From Tunturiibacter empetritectus (GTDB taxonomy: Bacteria; Acidobacteriota; Terriglobia; Terriglobales; Acidobacteriaceae): a stretch of 64,000 nt of DNA. The stretch lies in the NCBI RefSeq assembly GCF_013410875.1, contig NZ_JACCCU010000003.1, forward strand, positions 558,001 to 622,000. Direction: 5' to 3'. Each line of letters starts with the position of its first letter. The first letter of the stretch is position 1. The notes below the pieces were generated by a model. The model had not been told where the DNA came from, searched no databases, and worked only from the letters and a program-made list of their open reading frames with translations. Shown here piece after piece: positions 33,528-43,612 of this stretch. The position numbers and the translations under genes were made by a program.

Positions 33528-35717
33528 ATGGCTGCAAATCCTGTCGAAACGGCCGTGCAACCGGGCGCAAGGAAGCTCATTCATGCGGTGTGTTCGCATG
33601 ACTGCCCGGACTCGTGCGGCGTGCTGGTGACAGTCGATGAGTTGACGGGCAAAGCAGTGAAGGTGCAGGGCGATCCTTCGCATCCTGTAACGCGTGGCTT
33701 TCTATGCGGCAAGGTGGCGAAGTATCTCGACCGGGTCTACTCCCCCGATCGCTTGCTGTATCCGATGCGCAGGAAGAAGGGCATACCAAAGGGCCCCGCC
33801 GGGTACGGCGCTGTGAAGGGACGCGAAGCAGATGCGTTTGAGCGTATCTCATGGGATCAGGCGCTGGACGAGATTGCGGCGAAGCTGACAAAGATCGCGG
33901 CGGATTTCGGCCCGGAGAGTGTGCTGCCCTACAGCTACGCGGGAACAATTGGACAGCTGGGTTATGGGTCGATGGACCGGCGGTTCTTTCATCGGCTCGG
34001 CGCCTCTCAGCTGGCGCGGACCATCTGCGCGGAGGCGGGTGGAACAGCACTGAAGGCAGTCTATGGAGTGAAGCTTGGAACAGTGCCGCAGGACTTCGTG
34101 CATGCCGGGTTGGTGATTGCCTGGGGCGCGAATATCCATGGCAATAACGTGCACCTGTGGCCGTTCATCGAAGAGGCCCGGCGCAGGGGTGCGCGACTGG
34201 TCGTGATCGATCCGTACAGGACGCGGACGGCTGCGCTCGCCGATGAGCATCTGGCCATCAATCCAGGAACCGATACGGCGTTGGCTCTGGGGCTGATGCA
34301 CGTCATCCTGAGCATTGGGCTGGAGGATCACGACTATGTGGCGGCCTGCACGCATGGATTTGAGGAGCTGCGGGCGCATGCGTTGAAGCCGGAGCACTCG
34401 CCCGAGAGTGTGGCGAAGGCGACGGGGATTGACGCGGGCACGATTGTGCGGCTGGCGCGGGCGTATGCTGCGGCTGGTCGTAACGGCTCGTCAGGGCCTG
34501 CTGTGATTCGGCTGAACTACGGAATTCAGCGGAGCGAGAACGGCGGTACGGCGGCGCGTGCGGTCTGCATGCTGCCGCTGTTGACCGGTGCGTGGAAACA
34601 CAAGGGCGGCGGATTACTGCTCTCCACGTCGGGTTCATTTCCGTTCAACGACAAGGTGCTGCAGATGCCGGAGCTGATGCTGGCCAGTCCGCTGGGACGG
34701 GCGGCGCGCGTGGTGAATATGAGTCAGCTGGGCCGCGCGCTGACTACGCTGGGGAGTGATGCGACTGACGGCCCGCAGGTGAAAGCGCTGTTTGTGTATA
34801 ACTCAAACCCGGCGGCGGTCGCTCCGAACCAGAACGATGTTCTACGTGGCATGAAGCGCGACGACCTGTTTACAGTGGTGCACGAGCAGTTCTTTACCGA
34901 TACGGCGGACTATGCGGATATGCTGCTTCCTGCGCCGACGTTTCTTGAGGTAAAGGATGTGCAGGGAGCGTATGGGCATCTGTTCGCACAGGTGAGCAAC
35001 CGTGCGATTGCGCCATTGGGTGAGGCGCGGAGCAACGTCGCAATGTTTGGCGAACTGGCGCGGCGGATGGGATTTGACGAGCCATGCTTTGACGATCGCG
35101 AAGACGAGTTGATCGATCAGGCGCTGAAGAGTGAGAACCCCTGGTTTGCCGGAATTACCCGTGAGCGGCTGGAGCGGGAGGGGCACGTTCCGCTCCAGAT
35201 GCCGGTGGATGCAAACGGTGACGTGCTGCCCTTCAGCACCGCGGAGTGGTTCAAGACGGCAAGCGGACGCGGCGAGTTATTGCCGGTGCCGGTCTTTGCT
35301 GCGCCAACCGAGTCCCGCGCGAATGCTGCAAAGGGTGCATATCCACTGGAGTTTCTGCCGAGGAAGGCGGACAACTACATGAACTCGACGTTTGCGAACA
35401 TTCCCCTGCATCAGCGGATGGAGGCGCGCACGGCTGGGGTACTGGAGATGCATGCGACCGATGCCGCGGCGCGAGAGATCACGACGGGCGACGCGGTAGA
35501 GGTCTTCAATAGTCGCGGGAGCATCACGCTCAGGGCGCTGGTGAACGCACAGGTGGCGGCGGGCGTCGTGGCGGCGCGTCTGGATTGGAACAAGCTTTCG
35601 GCAAACGGCGCGAACGTGAACGCGCTGACGTCGGAGACGCTGACCGATATCGGGGGCGGTGCTACGTTTTATTCGACCTTGGTTGAGGTACGGAAGGGGC
35701 AGGCCGATATCAGATAA
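33528..35717 (+). CDS. Molybdopterin-dependent oxidoreductase
   Basis: A 729-residue enzyme of the DMSO-reductase family. The N-terminal Cys motif is complete (Cys22, Cys26, Cys30 and Cys60 in CSHDCPDSC and FLCGK), so a [4Fe-4S] cluster is expected. Next come the molybdopterin domains and a C-terminal molydopterin-dinucleotide-binding domain (HATDAAAREITTGDAVEVFN). No Tat signal or partner subunit is visible, so it is probably cytoplasmic. The substrate is unknown. Confidence 0.9.
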   Translation: MAANPVETAVQPGARKLIHAVCSHDCPDSCGVLVTVDELTGKAVKVQGDPSHPVTRGFLCGKVAKYLDRVYSPDRLLYPMRRKKGIPKGPAGYGAVKGREADAFERISWDQALDEIAAKLTKIAADFGPESVLPYSYAGTIGQLGYGSMDRRFFHRLGASQLARTICAEAGGTALKAVYGVKLGTVPQDFVHAGLVIAWGANIHGNNVHLWPFIEEARRRGARLVVIDPYRTRTAALADEHLAINPGTDTALALGLMHVILSIGLEDHDYVAACTHGFEELRAHALKPEHSPESVAKATGIDAGTIVRLARAYAAAGRNGSSGPAVIRLNYGIQRSENGGTAARAVCMLPLLTGAWKHKGGGLLLSTSGSFPFNDKVLQMPELMLASPLGRAARVVNMSQLGRALTTLGSDATDGPQVKALFVYNSNPAAVAPNQNDVLRGMKRDDLFTVVHEQFFTDTADYADMLLPAPTFLEVKDVQGAYGHLFAQVSNRAIAPLGEARSNVAMFGELARRMGFDEPCFDDREDELIDQALKSENPWFAGITRERLEREGHVPLQMPVDANGDVLPFSTAEWFKTASGRGELLPVPVFAAPTESRANAAKGAYPLEFLPRKADNYMNSTFANIPLHQRMEARTAGVLEMHATDAAAREITTGDAVEVFNSRGSITLRALVNAQVAAGVVAARLDWNKLSANGANVNALTSETLTDIGGGATFYSTLVEVRKGQADIR

Positions 35718-35840
35718 GGTTCAATCCGATTGAGCCGCTGACTCTTGCTTCCCGGAATGAGCGCATCTCGATGGAGCTCCTTGACTCCCCTTGTCGCGAC
35801 CAGCAACAATCGGGAGTGACACTGTAGGAGTTGAACCTTC

Positions 35841-36428
35841 ATGATCGACATCACCGCCTTCGCCACTGGGCTAAGCGAAATCCCGGAACAGCAATTTACC
35901 GACAACGCCGTGCTCGAGTATATGCGCGAGAATCCGGTCTCCATCACGAGCCTGCAACCCTATCTCTACTTCAGCCCTGAGTGCTACACCCGAAACCTCA
36001 TTCTTCACACATCGCTCTTCGATCTCATCGCCATCTGCTGGGACATCGGACAGAAGAGCAGGATTCACAATCACACGAACCAGCGTTGCTGGATGGGCAT
36101 CGCCTTCGGCAAGGTACAGGTGCAGAACTACCGCCTCGTCCACCAGGACCCCGGGACGCATTTCTGTGAGCTCGCCCCCACCGACCGCTACATCATCGAC
36201 GCTGACAATCCTGCCGAGGTCGACTCTGACGAACCGATCCACCTCGTTGTCAATCCGCCTTCGTTCGGCTCCCGCGCGGTCACTCTTCATATCTACTCAC
36301 GCCCCTTCGATGAGTGTCAGGTCTACGATCTCAGCGCCAAAAGCTACGAGACGGTCAGCCTCTCCAACACCAGCGAACGCGGTCGTCTCACCTCCAGTCT
36401 CGCCGTCGAGAAGGTGGGTCTTGCCTGA
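35841..36428 (+). CDS. Cysteine dioxygenase family protein
   Basis: A 195-residue cupin. Predicted iron ligands are His76, His78 (SRIHNHTNQRC) and His134. Cys83 and Tyr152 (LHIYSRPFDEC) match the positions of the Cys-Tyr cross-link of mammalian cysteine dioxygenase, which many bacterial members lack. It probably oxidises cysteine or a related thiol to a sulfinic acid. The gene follows the molybdopterin oxidoreductase by about 120 bases on the same strand. Confidence 0.9.
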   Translation: MIDITAFATGLSEIPEQQFTDNAVLEYMRENPVSITSLQPYLYFSPECYTRNLILHTSLFDLIAICWDIGQKSRIHNHTNQRCWMGIAFGKVQVQNYRLVHQDPGTHFCELAPTDRYIIDADNPAEVDSDEPIHLVVNPPSFGSRAVTLHIYSRPFDECQVYDLSAKSYETVSLSNTSERGRLTSSLAVEKVGLA

Positions 36429-36632
36429 CCGAGATTGCTGACAAGGGCTTGCGGGACGTTGGTCATTCTCCGCGGCCGGTATGGGTCGGTCTAGAAAAAT
36501 AGAGGAAGCACTTCGCGTTCGTTGAACGCCCCGCGGCCGAATGTGATTGTTCCGCGAGAAATTGCGGTTTGTGGCGTGCTAGTCTGGCGCGGTCGGTTTC
36601 TGGTGTTCACTTCGATTGTTACGGAGTCTGCA

Positions 36633-38582
36633 ATGACACGCTTCCGCTTTTGGCAGGGATTGGTTTTGCTGGCTTCGGCTTCGGGATTTGCTTCGGGGCC
36701 GGGTGATCGCGTAGCGACGGACCCTAAGAGCGTCACCTCGGCTGCAAGCGCGAGTGGATCGTCTCCAATGCCTGTGGCTGAACTGCTGCAAACGGTGCGC
36801 CTCGGTGGTTCAACATGGTCACCCGACGGAAAGCAGATTGGCTATATCAGCAACGCTTCAGGACGGCTGAATCTTTGGGTCATGCAGGGGGATGGGACGG
36901 GAGCGCGGCAGTTGCTGAAGTCGGATGACCGTCAATCCGGCCCGGCGTTTACGAAAGACGGCAAAGAGATCGTCTACGAACAGGACAAGGGTGGCGATGA
37001 GCTGTACGACCTGTATGCGGTTCCAGTGAGTGGAGGCGAGCCGCGGAACCTCACGAACACAGACAAGACGAGTGAAAGCAGTCCGCTGTTTTCCAAAGAT
37101 GGCAAATGGTTAGCCTTCACCAACAAGGTCAAGGTCGAGGCATCGACTAACGTCGGGGTCATGGACTGGGAGACGGGGAAGGTGCGTATCCTAACCCACG
37201 AGACGGATCCGAAGGCGTTCTGGAATATTGGAGACTGGAGCCCGGATGGGCGGAGTCTCTACGCGGTACGCCAGGTGGGGCTCGACGACGCGGACGTCTA
37301 CCGGGTGGATGTGAAGAGTGGTGCGACCGAGAAGCTGACGACTCACACCGGAAAGGCGCTCGTCTTTGCGACCGCGGTATCGCCGGATGGCAAGACCCTT
37401 CTGCTGACCTCGAATGAGAAGGGCGGCTATCTGAATGTCGCGCTGCTGGATATTGCGTCGAAAAAGCAGCGGTGGGTCACGGATTCGCAGTGGGAAGTAC
37501 ACGCGGGCGAATTTTCGCCGAAGGGTGACACATTCACATATACCCTCAACGCGGATGGACGAGCGACGATCAACTTTGTCGATGTGAAGACACTGAAGGC
37601 GAGTGATCGCGGCATACCGGCCGGGTTGAACACCTCGGGTGCGGAGCCGACCGCGTTTCGTGAAGACGGAAGCTATCTATTTTCACATCAGGATTCGACA
37701 CATGTGGCGAATCTCTACCTGCTGAGTGCTGGCGGAGCGATTACGCAGGTGACCCACAACGAGAGCCCGGTGCTGGCGGCGGCAGTCCTGCCTTCTTCGC
37801 AGTTGGTAACGTACAAAAGCTTCGATGGAAAGTTGATCTCCGCATTTGTTTGGGTGCCTTTCAATCTGAAGCGCGATGGAACGGCGCCCGTGGTGGTGAT
37901 GCCACACGGCGGACCGACAGGCCAGACGGTAGACAGCTTCAACGCACGCGCGATTCTACTGGTTTCGCGTGGATACGTAGTGATTGCGCCGAATGTGCGC
38001 GGGTCGACGGGCTATGGGATGGAGTTTCAGAACTCCAATAAGAAGGACCTCGGCGGCGCGGATCTGAAGGATGAGATCGCGGGCGTCGACTTCCTGAAAG
38101 CCACCGGATTTATCGACGCGAAGAAGGTCGGCATCTGGGGTGGATCTTACGGCGGCTTCATGACACTCATGGCCATCGGCAAAAATCCCGATCTATGGGC
38201 CGCGGCCGTCGATGAGTACGGAATTCTGGACTGGTACACCATGCTGGCCCATGAGGATGCGCGTTTGCAGGAGTATGAGAAGTCGCTGCTGGGCGATCCC
38301 GTGGCCGACAAAGCTGTATACGAGGCGAGCTCGCCGCTCAAGTACATCCGCAACGAGAAAGCTCCACTGCTGGTGCTGCAGGGCGAGCGGGATATTCGTG
38401 TGCCGAAAGAGGAGGCCGAACAGGTGGTGGATATCCTCAAGAAGGAGGGCCGAACCGTGGATGCCGTCTACTACCCGGAGGAGGGTCACGGGTTCATCAA
38501 GCGGGAGCACCAGGTAGACGAGCTGACGCGATCCGTCGGTTGGTTTGACAAGTATCTTAAAGGAGAGACCAAGGCACAGTGA
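36633..38582 (+). CDS. S9-family prolyl oligopeptidase-like peptidase
   Basis: A 649-residue serine peptidase with a signal-like N-terminus, a beta-propeller domain with repeated SPDG motifs (about residues 55-400) and an alpha/beta-hydrolase domain. The triad is Ser505 (GGSYGGFM), Asp587 (GERDIRVP) and His619 (EEGHGF). Such DPP-IV/acylaminoacyl-peptidase-like enzymes degrade peptides in the periplasm. The ATG at 36633 follows a GGAG site; the frame is open from 36522. A CPXCG protein follows 20 bases downstream. Confidence 0.92.
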   Translation: MTRFRFWQGLVLLASASGFASGPGDRVATDPKSVTSAASASGSSPMPVAELLQTVRLGGSTWSPDGKQIGYISNASGRLNLWVMQGDGTGARQLLKSDDRQSGPAFTKDGKEIVYEQDKGGDELYDLYAVPVSGGEPRNLTNTDKTSESSPLFSKDGKWLAFTNKVKVEASTNVGVMDWETGKVRILTHETDPKAFWNIGDWSPDGRSLYAVRQVGLDDADVYRVDVKSGATEKLTTHTGKALVFATAVSPDGKTLLLTSNEKGGYLNVALLDIASKKQRWVTDSQWEVHAGEFSPKGDTFTYTLNADGRATINFVDVKTLKASDRGIPAGLNTSGAEPTAFREDGSYLFSHQDSTHVANLYLLSAGGAITQVTHNESPVLAAAVLPSSQLVTYKSFDGKLISAFVWVPFNLKRDGTAPVVVMPHGGPTGQTVDSFNARAILLVSRGYVVIAPNVRGSTGYGMEFQNSNKKDLGGADLKDEIAGVDFLKATGFIDAKKVGIWGGSYGGFMTLMAIGKNPDLWAAAVDEYGILDWYTMLAHEDARLQEYEKSLLGDPVADKAVYEASSPLKYIRNEKAPLLVLQGERDIRVPKEEAEQVVDILKKEGRTVDAVYYPEEGHGFIKREHQVDELTRSVGWFDKYLKGETKAQ

Positions 38583-38602
38583 GGTTCAGTAAGGAGTAAC
38601 AG

Positions 38603-38788
38603 ATGCATGCAGCCGGTTTTCAGTGCGCGGGTTGTGGGGAGTGGGTAGAGACAACGGTAGACGAGTCTGCCGGCTCAAAGCAGCAGTACGTGGAGGACTG
38701 CCAGGTTTGCTGCCAGCCGAATGTGCTGACGGTGCGGTGGGACAGATCGGCGCAGGAGTTCACCATTACCGCCGAGTTGGAGAGTTAA
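38603..38788 (+). CDS. CPXCG-motif cysteine-rich small protein
   Basis: A 61-residue protein with zinc-ribbon-like pairs CAGC (Cys8, Cys11) and CQVC (Cys33, Cys36). The pattern matches the CPXCG family, a small zinc-binding protein group of unknown role. An AAGGAG site precedes the start. It is close behind the S9 peptidase and may be cotranscribed. Confidence 0.85.
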   Translation: MHAAGFQCAGCGEWVETTVDESAGSKQQYVEDCQVCCQPNVLTVRWDRSAQEFTITAELES

Positions 38789-38968
38789 GCCAGCAACGGA
38801 TGCCCTTTGGGTGGGTGCCTTCGTCAAAGCATCACGCTGAAATTCGTTGGTTGGATTGAGGTTGTCCGGCCAGAATCATGGGGCGAACTCGCTAACCGCT
38901 GGCCGCTCCCATATAATCAGAACTTCGCTGACTTTGCTGGCGAGCGTCATTTTTAGAGCAGTGAGGGT

Positions 38969-41965
38969 GTGCGTATCTTTACCGTGAATCGAGAGAGCGG
39001 AAGCTCCCTGAAAAGCAAGACCAAGACTGTGTGCACGCGCTCCAGACGCTCCCGCATCGCTTATGCCGCGTACATGATTGCGTTTACGGCTCTGGCCGCC
39101 TCGTCCCTCTCGGCCCCGTCTCTTTCGGCCCAGCCGCTTTCGGGTCAGACGCTCTCAGGTCAGGCCGGATCGCTGTCCGGCAACGTCGAGACGCTGTGCC
39201 AGCCGCAGGTGATCGGTAACCGACGCATTCCCAAGGAGTCGGTGTTGGCCAGGCTCTACAGCCGGCAGAACGACCTCTACGACCCGCTGGTGGTGGAGCG
39301 GGACTTCAACTCGCTTTGGAACACTGGCTACTTCGACGATGTGCGCATTGAGCGCGTCGACAGCCCTAAGTGCGTGCAGCTGATCATCTATGTCAAAGAG
39401 AAGCCGACCATTCGCGAGATCAATTACAAGGGCCTGGGCGCGATAACGCAGTCCGACATTCTGGACCGCTTCAAGAAAGCAAAGGTACCGCTTTCAGTCG
39501 AGAGCCAGTACGACCCCACCAAGATCAAACGGGCCGAGGTGGTGCTGAGAGACCTGCTCGCAGAGCACGGACACCAGTTCGCCACCATCCGGACCGAGGT
39601 CAAGACAATTCCGCCCGCGGCCGTCGCGATCACGTTCAATATCAAAGAGGGGCCGACCGTAAAGGTGGGCAAGATCGCCTTCCAGGGCAACAACAGCATC
39701 AACGATCGCACCCTGCGCGCCGCGATGAAGAACCTCCGGCCGATCGGAATTCCGCACTCGATCATCCTCGAGAATCTCTTTGCGCGAACCTTCGACGCGA
39801 GCAAGCTGGATGAAGACACTGAGCGCGTACGCCAGGCCTATCGCGACCGCGGCTACTTCAAGGCGCTGACCAGCGAGCCGACCACGCACATCCGCGACGC
39901 GGGTGGAATCAACCCATTTACTCTGCATCCGTCCAAGGGCAAGCGGATCGACATTTTGATGCCGGTAGAAGAGGGTTCGCGCTACAAGCTCGCCGGTATC
40001 ACCTTCTCCGGCAACACCCACTTCACCAATACCAGGGCGCTGCGTGCGCAGTTTGCACAGAAAGATGGCGAGTACTTCAACGCAACCCTGTTCGGCAAAG
40101 GGTTGGATCAGCTGCGTAAGGCCTTCGGCGAAGGCGGATTCATCAACTTCGTAGGCACACCGGTCCCGACGATCGATGAAGCCAACAAGACGATTAAGCT
40201 GAACATCGATATCGATGAAGGCAAAGCGTTCTACGTCTCGCGAATCGAGTTTACCGGCAACACCATCACGCGCGACAAGGTCATTCGGCGCGAGCTCCTT
40301 CTGGAAGAAGGGCAGGTCTATAACAGTCGGCTCTGGGATCTTTCTATTCTGCGGCTCAATCAGCTCAACTACTTTGAGGCGTTGAAGGCCGAGCAGGACT
40401 CGGAGAGCCGCCAGAACACCGACGACGGAACTGTCGACCTGCTGCTGAAGCTCAAAGAGAAGGGCAAGAACTCCATCGGCCTCAACGGCGGCATCAGCGG
40501 GCTGTCAGGAACCTTTGTCGGGTTGAACTACGAGACCAATAACTTTCTCGGACTCGGTGAGACGCTCTCGGTGCAGGCAAATATCGGCGACCTGTCGCGC
40601 AACCTGAGCCTCGGATTTACCGAGCCATATCTCCGGGACAAGCCGATCTCGCTGGGCGCGCAGGTCTTCACCAGCAAGTACGACTTCAACCCGTCGAAGA
40701 GCCAGTCGGCGACCGGCCAGGCGGCGGGAAACCTGACGACGGCACAACAGTCGCTGCTGACGAACTATAACCAGTCGACAACAGGGTTGACGATCTCGGC
40801 AAGCGAGCCTCTGCGGCATCTGTTTGCAAAGACTGGCGTGACTCGTGTCGGTATCTCTTACTCGCTGTCGCGGTCGTCCGTGACAACGTTCAACCAGAAC
40901 ACGACCAACGTCTTTCAATCGCTCGCGTTCCGGTCGGGCGTTGCGGGGCAGAATCAGCTGAGCGGCATCATCACTTCAGTCGTGACGCCGAGCTTCACCT
41001 TCTCGAGCCTCGATCGCGCAGTCGGACCTCACAGCGGCAAGGACTTCAACATCTCAATGCAGGTTGCAGGTGTGGGCGGTAACGTGAAGTACATCTCGCC
41101 GATTGCCAGCTATCGCCAGTTCTTCCCGATGAAGGGTCTGAGGGTGAACCGCGAGGGCCACAATGTGCTGGGTTACCGTATCCAGCTGGCTCATACGCAA
41201 GGCTTCGCAGGCGAGGTTGCCCCCCCAACGCATCGTCTCTACAGCGGCGGCGAATCGGATCTTCGCGGCTTCGACATCCGGTCGGTCGGTCCCTACACCT
41301 TCATCCCGAATAAAGTTCAATACATCCTGACCAACCCCGATGGGACCTCGGTTCCGCGTGATCCGACCAACCCCGCACTCGGCCCGGTCCAGATTCCGCT
41401 GCCGATCTACCGCATGGTGTCTATCGGTGGAGACACGCAACTTGTCTCGAACATCGAGTACCGAATTCCGATTGTGAATCAGGTGACCTTCGCCTTCTTC
41501 AACGACTTTGGCATGACCTTCGACGCGTTGCACGGCCAGTTGCGTCAGAGCACAGCGGGTCAGTCGTTGATCGATGGCGCGCAGTACGGTTGCCCCACAA
41601 TCGTCAACGGCGCCTGCTTCGGAGGCCAGTCGGTGCAGTTCCCGAACCTGCTGAAGATAGTCCCAGGGACAAACTTCGTTCCGCGGGACTCTCTCGGCGC
41701 AGAGATTCAGGTGATCCTGCCGATCGTCAATGCGCCGTTCAGGATCTTCTACGCCTACAATCCGCTGCGTCTTTACAAGACCGTTCCGCAGGAGCTGGCG
41801 GTTCCGAACTCCGGTCCTGACAACGTCAATACCTTCAAGAGCTACTTCCCAACCAATGGAGCGGGTCAGTTCAGCTACCAGCAGGCGCTTCAGTTCTATG
41901 GGGCTGATTACATCCTGCGTGAGCCAAGAAAGACCTTCCGCCTGACGGTAAGCACGACCTTCTAG
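38969..41965 (+). CDS. bamA: Outer membrane protein assembly factor BamA
   Basis: A 998-residue protein that folds and inserts outer-membrane barrels. After a leader with Ser/Leu repeats (residues 45-68) come about five POTRA domains (e.g. IREINYKGLGAI, VGKIAFQGNNSI, RIEFTGNTITRDKVIRREL), then a 16-strand barrel from about residue 500, ending in Phe (FRLTVSTTF) as required for recognition. It is longer than E. coli BamA (810), mostly because of long barrel loops. The GTG start is uncertain. It is followed by a repeat element, not by skp or lpx genes. Confidence 0.95.
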   Translation: MRIFTVNRESGSSLKSKTKTVCTRSRRSRIAYAAYMIAFTALAASSLSAPSLSAQPLSGQTLSGQAGSLSGNVETLCQPQVIGNRRIPKESVLARLYSRQNDLYDPLVVERDFNSLWNTGYFDDVRIERVDSPKCVQLIIYVKEKPTIREINYKGLGAITQSDILDRFKKAKVPLSVESQYDPTKIKRAEVVLRDLLAEHGHQFATIRTEVKTIPPAAVAITFNIKEGPTVKVGKIAFQGNNSINDRTLRAAMKNLRPIGIPHSIILENLFARTFDASKLDEDTERVRQAYRDRGYFKALTSEPTTHIRDAGGINPFTLHPSKGKRIDILMPVEEGSRYKLAGITFSGNTHFTNTRALRAQFAQKDGEYFNATLFGKGLDQLRKAFGEGGFINFVGTPVPTIDEANKTIKLNIDIDEGKAFYVSRIEFTGNTITRDKVIRRELLLEEGQVYNSRLWDLSILRLNQLNYFEALKAEQDSESRQNTDDGTVDLLLKLKEKGKNSIGLNGGISGLSGTFVGLNYETNNFLGLGETLSVQANIGDLSRNLSLGFTEPYLRDKPISLGAQVFTSKYDFNPSKSQSATGQAAGNLTTAQQSLLTNYNQSTTGLTISASEPLRHLFAKTGVTRVGISYSLSRSSVTTFNQNTTNVFQSLAFRSGVAGQNQLSGIITSVVTPSFTFSSLDRAVGPHSGKDFNISMQVAGVGGNVKYISPIASYRQFFPMKGLRVNREGHNVLGYRIQLAHTQGFAGEVAPPTHRLYSGGESDLRGFDIRSVGPYTFIPNKVQYILTNPDGTSVPRDPTNPALGPVQIPLPIYRMVSIGGDTQLVSNIEYRIPIVNQVTFAFFNDFGMTFDALHGQLRQSTAGQSLIDGAQYGCPTIVNGACFGGQSVQFPNLLKIVPGTNFVPRDSLGAEIQVILPIVNAPFRIFYAYNPLRLYKTVPQELAVPNSGPDNVNTFKSYFPTNGAGQFSYQQALQFYGADYILREPRKTFRLTVSTTF

Positions 41966-41973
41966 AAAGACAG

Positions 41974-42167
41974 GTCCTCCCGGACGGCCTCCCTGCGCGG
42001 GAGGCGGTCACTTCGTGACGTGTATACCTTTCTTGCAACCGACGATCTGTAGTGGTCCTTCCGTTGGTCGGAAGAAAAGTTGATTCCGACCAGCGGGAGG
42101 ACCACGCGAAGCTCTAAAAAGGCGTGTGAACGCCCGCGCTCCGCGTAGGAGGCCCGTCCGGCAGGAC
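41974..42167. repeat. Composite inverted-repeat element, copy E (full)
   Basis: A 194-bp element opening GTCCTCCCGGACGGCC and closing GGCCCGTCCGGCAGGAC, with the GTCAC-TTC-GTGAC palindrome, a CCGTTGGTCGG/CCGACCAGCGG pair and the AAGCTCTAAAAAGGCGTG block. It fills nearly the whole gap between the convergent bamA and RDD genes. Confidence 0.9.
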
Positions 42168-42175
42168 AAGATCCT

Positions 42176-43564
42176 CTAGTAGCTGCGCTGGTACATGCGG
42201 GAGATGCGGTCATGCCACCCAAGGCCGTCTTCATCCATCCACGCCCAAAGGAAGCCGATACCCAGCGGACAGGCAGCAAGGACCGTAGCGAAGATGCGTC
42301 GCCGCATAGCCGACCGCGTAGGGTTATCATCCGAAAAAGTGCAGAGGCCGACGCGGGCATAACGCATCCCGGGAGTCGCCTCGCTGAAGGTAAAGAAGAG
42401 AAGCTGATAGAGCAGAGTGAGAACCGCCAGAGTGCCGGCTGTACCGATAGCAGCGGTCTGCAGGCTCATGGGCACGCTGCTGGCAGCAAGATTTGCTGAG
42501 TCAGCAGAGAGCTTCCCGACGGTCAGCGCGAAGGCCGCGACAAAGCACAAAAAAGAAGCCGTAATGATGCACCCATCAACCATAGTAGCCATCAGCCGCA
42601 GGTTGAGAGGCGCAGCCTCTGGTCTGTGCTCAAGCTGAAAAGGTGCCTCTGGAGTTTCGACTGGCGCCGCGACAGGATGGGCCGCAAGCAGAATCGATGA
42701 CCACTCCGGCGCGACAGACTCGACCACTGGAGTGGTAGAGATCTGTGCAGCTTCCACCTCAAAGATGCGAAGCTGCGCCGTCTGGCTGCCGTGCGGTGCC
42801 TGGTCGGCCTCCTCGCGCAACGGCCCTTCTGCCAGCCGCGGACGAGCCTTACGCGCCGCCACCAGCTGCCGCGGAAACTCGATCAGGTTAGCTGGAATCT
42901 CGATAGGAGGTCCGGACTCTTCAAAGATCGGAGCCTGGCGGAAGGCGATCTCCTCATCGAGAGCAAGAGTCTCTTCCTCATTTAAAGCTCCATACGTCTC
43001 GTAGATAAGAGGCCGGCTGGGGGGCAAGACTTGTTCCTGCAGCGGGCCACGGGTTGCGTCTTCATAGAGCCGCACCGTGAGTGCGGGGGCCGGAGCCTGA
43101 GCGGTCGCTGGAAGAGTGAGCGCGCGAGTTGCGGTGTCAGAGTGCTCCGCATTGGCGAGTCTCGGTTCGGCTAGCGCAGGCGCCGGAGGAGTCAGCGTCC
43201 ACTGGTCGAGATCAGCCAGCAGCTGGTACTGGGCGTCGGCCACGGCCTTGGCGCTGAGAGCAGCCACCTCGGCTGCCGCTTCGGCCTCGCGAATCGCAGC
43301 TTCGGCCTGCTCGGCGAGAAACGTGCGATAGCTTGGCGAGTTGGCGTACCGCTCCGCAACCGCCGCGGCGATGCGGGACGACCGTGTCTTCTCAGGACCA
43401 GGCTGCGCAATGGCAGTGACCCCTGAGCCCGGCTGCTGCGTCCGGCGGGCGCGATGGGCGGCAAGACGTTGGGCTACCTGTTCCCTGAGCGCAAATGGTG
43501 CGCCCGCTTCCGTTTCGGCCCCGGTTTCGTCCAGTGGTAGCAGGTCACGCTGTGCAGAGCTCAT
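42176..43564 (-). CDS. RDD family membrane protein with long Ala/Glu-rich N-terminus
   Basis: A 462-residue protein. The first 310 residues are hydrophilic, rich in Ala, Glu and Pro, with a helical Ala-rich stretch. The C-terminal 150 residues form an RDD domain: LNLRLMATMVDGCIITASFL, then GMRYARVGLCTF and HDRISRMYQ. RDD proteins are membrane proteins, some of them sodium/proton antiporters. The start at 43564 (MSSAQRDLL) is preferred over 43609. It is divergent from lptD. Confidence 0.82.
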   Translation of the reverse strand: MSSAQRDLLPLDETGAETEAGAPFALREQVAQRLAAHRARRTQQPGSGVTAIAQPGPEKTRSSRIAAAVAERYANSPSYRTFLAEQAEAAIREAEAAAEVAALSAKAVADAQYQLLADLDQWTLTPPAPALAEPRLANAEHSDTATRALTLPATAQAPAPALTVRLYEDATRGPLQEQVLPPSRPLIYETYGALNEEETLALDEEIAFRQAPIFEESGPPIEIPANLIEFPRQLVAARKARPRLAEGPLREEADQAPHGSQTAQLRIFEVEAAQISTTPVVESVAPEWSSILLAAHPVAAPVETPEAPFQLEHRPEAAPLNLRLMATMVDGCIITASFLCFVAAFALTVGKLSADSANLAASSVPMSLQTAAIGTAGTLAVLTLLYQLLFFTFSEATPGMRYARVGLCTFSDDNPTRSAMRRRIFATVLAACPLGIGFLWAWMDEDGLGWHDRISRMYQRSY

Positions 43565-43612
43565 TGTGCTCAATTCCAAACTCGCTTCCGTAAAATCGTT
43601 TAGCCTCAAAGA

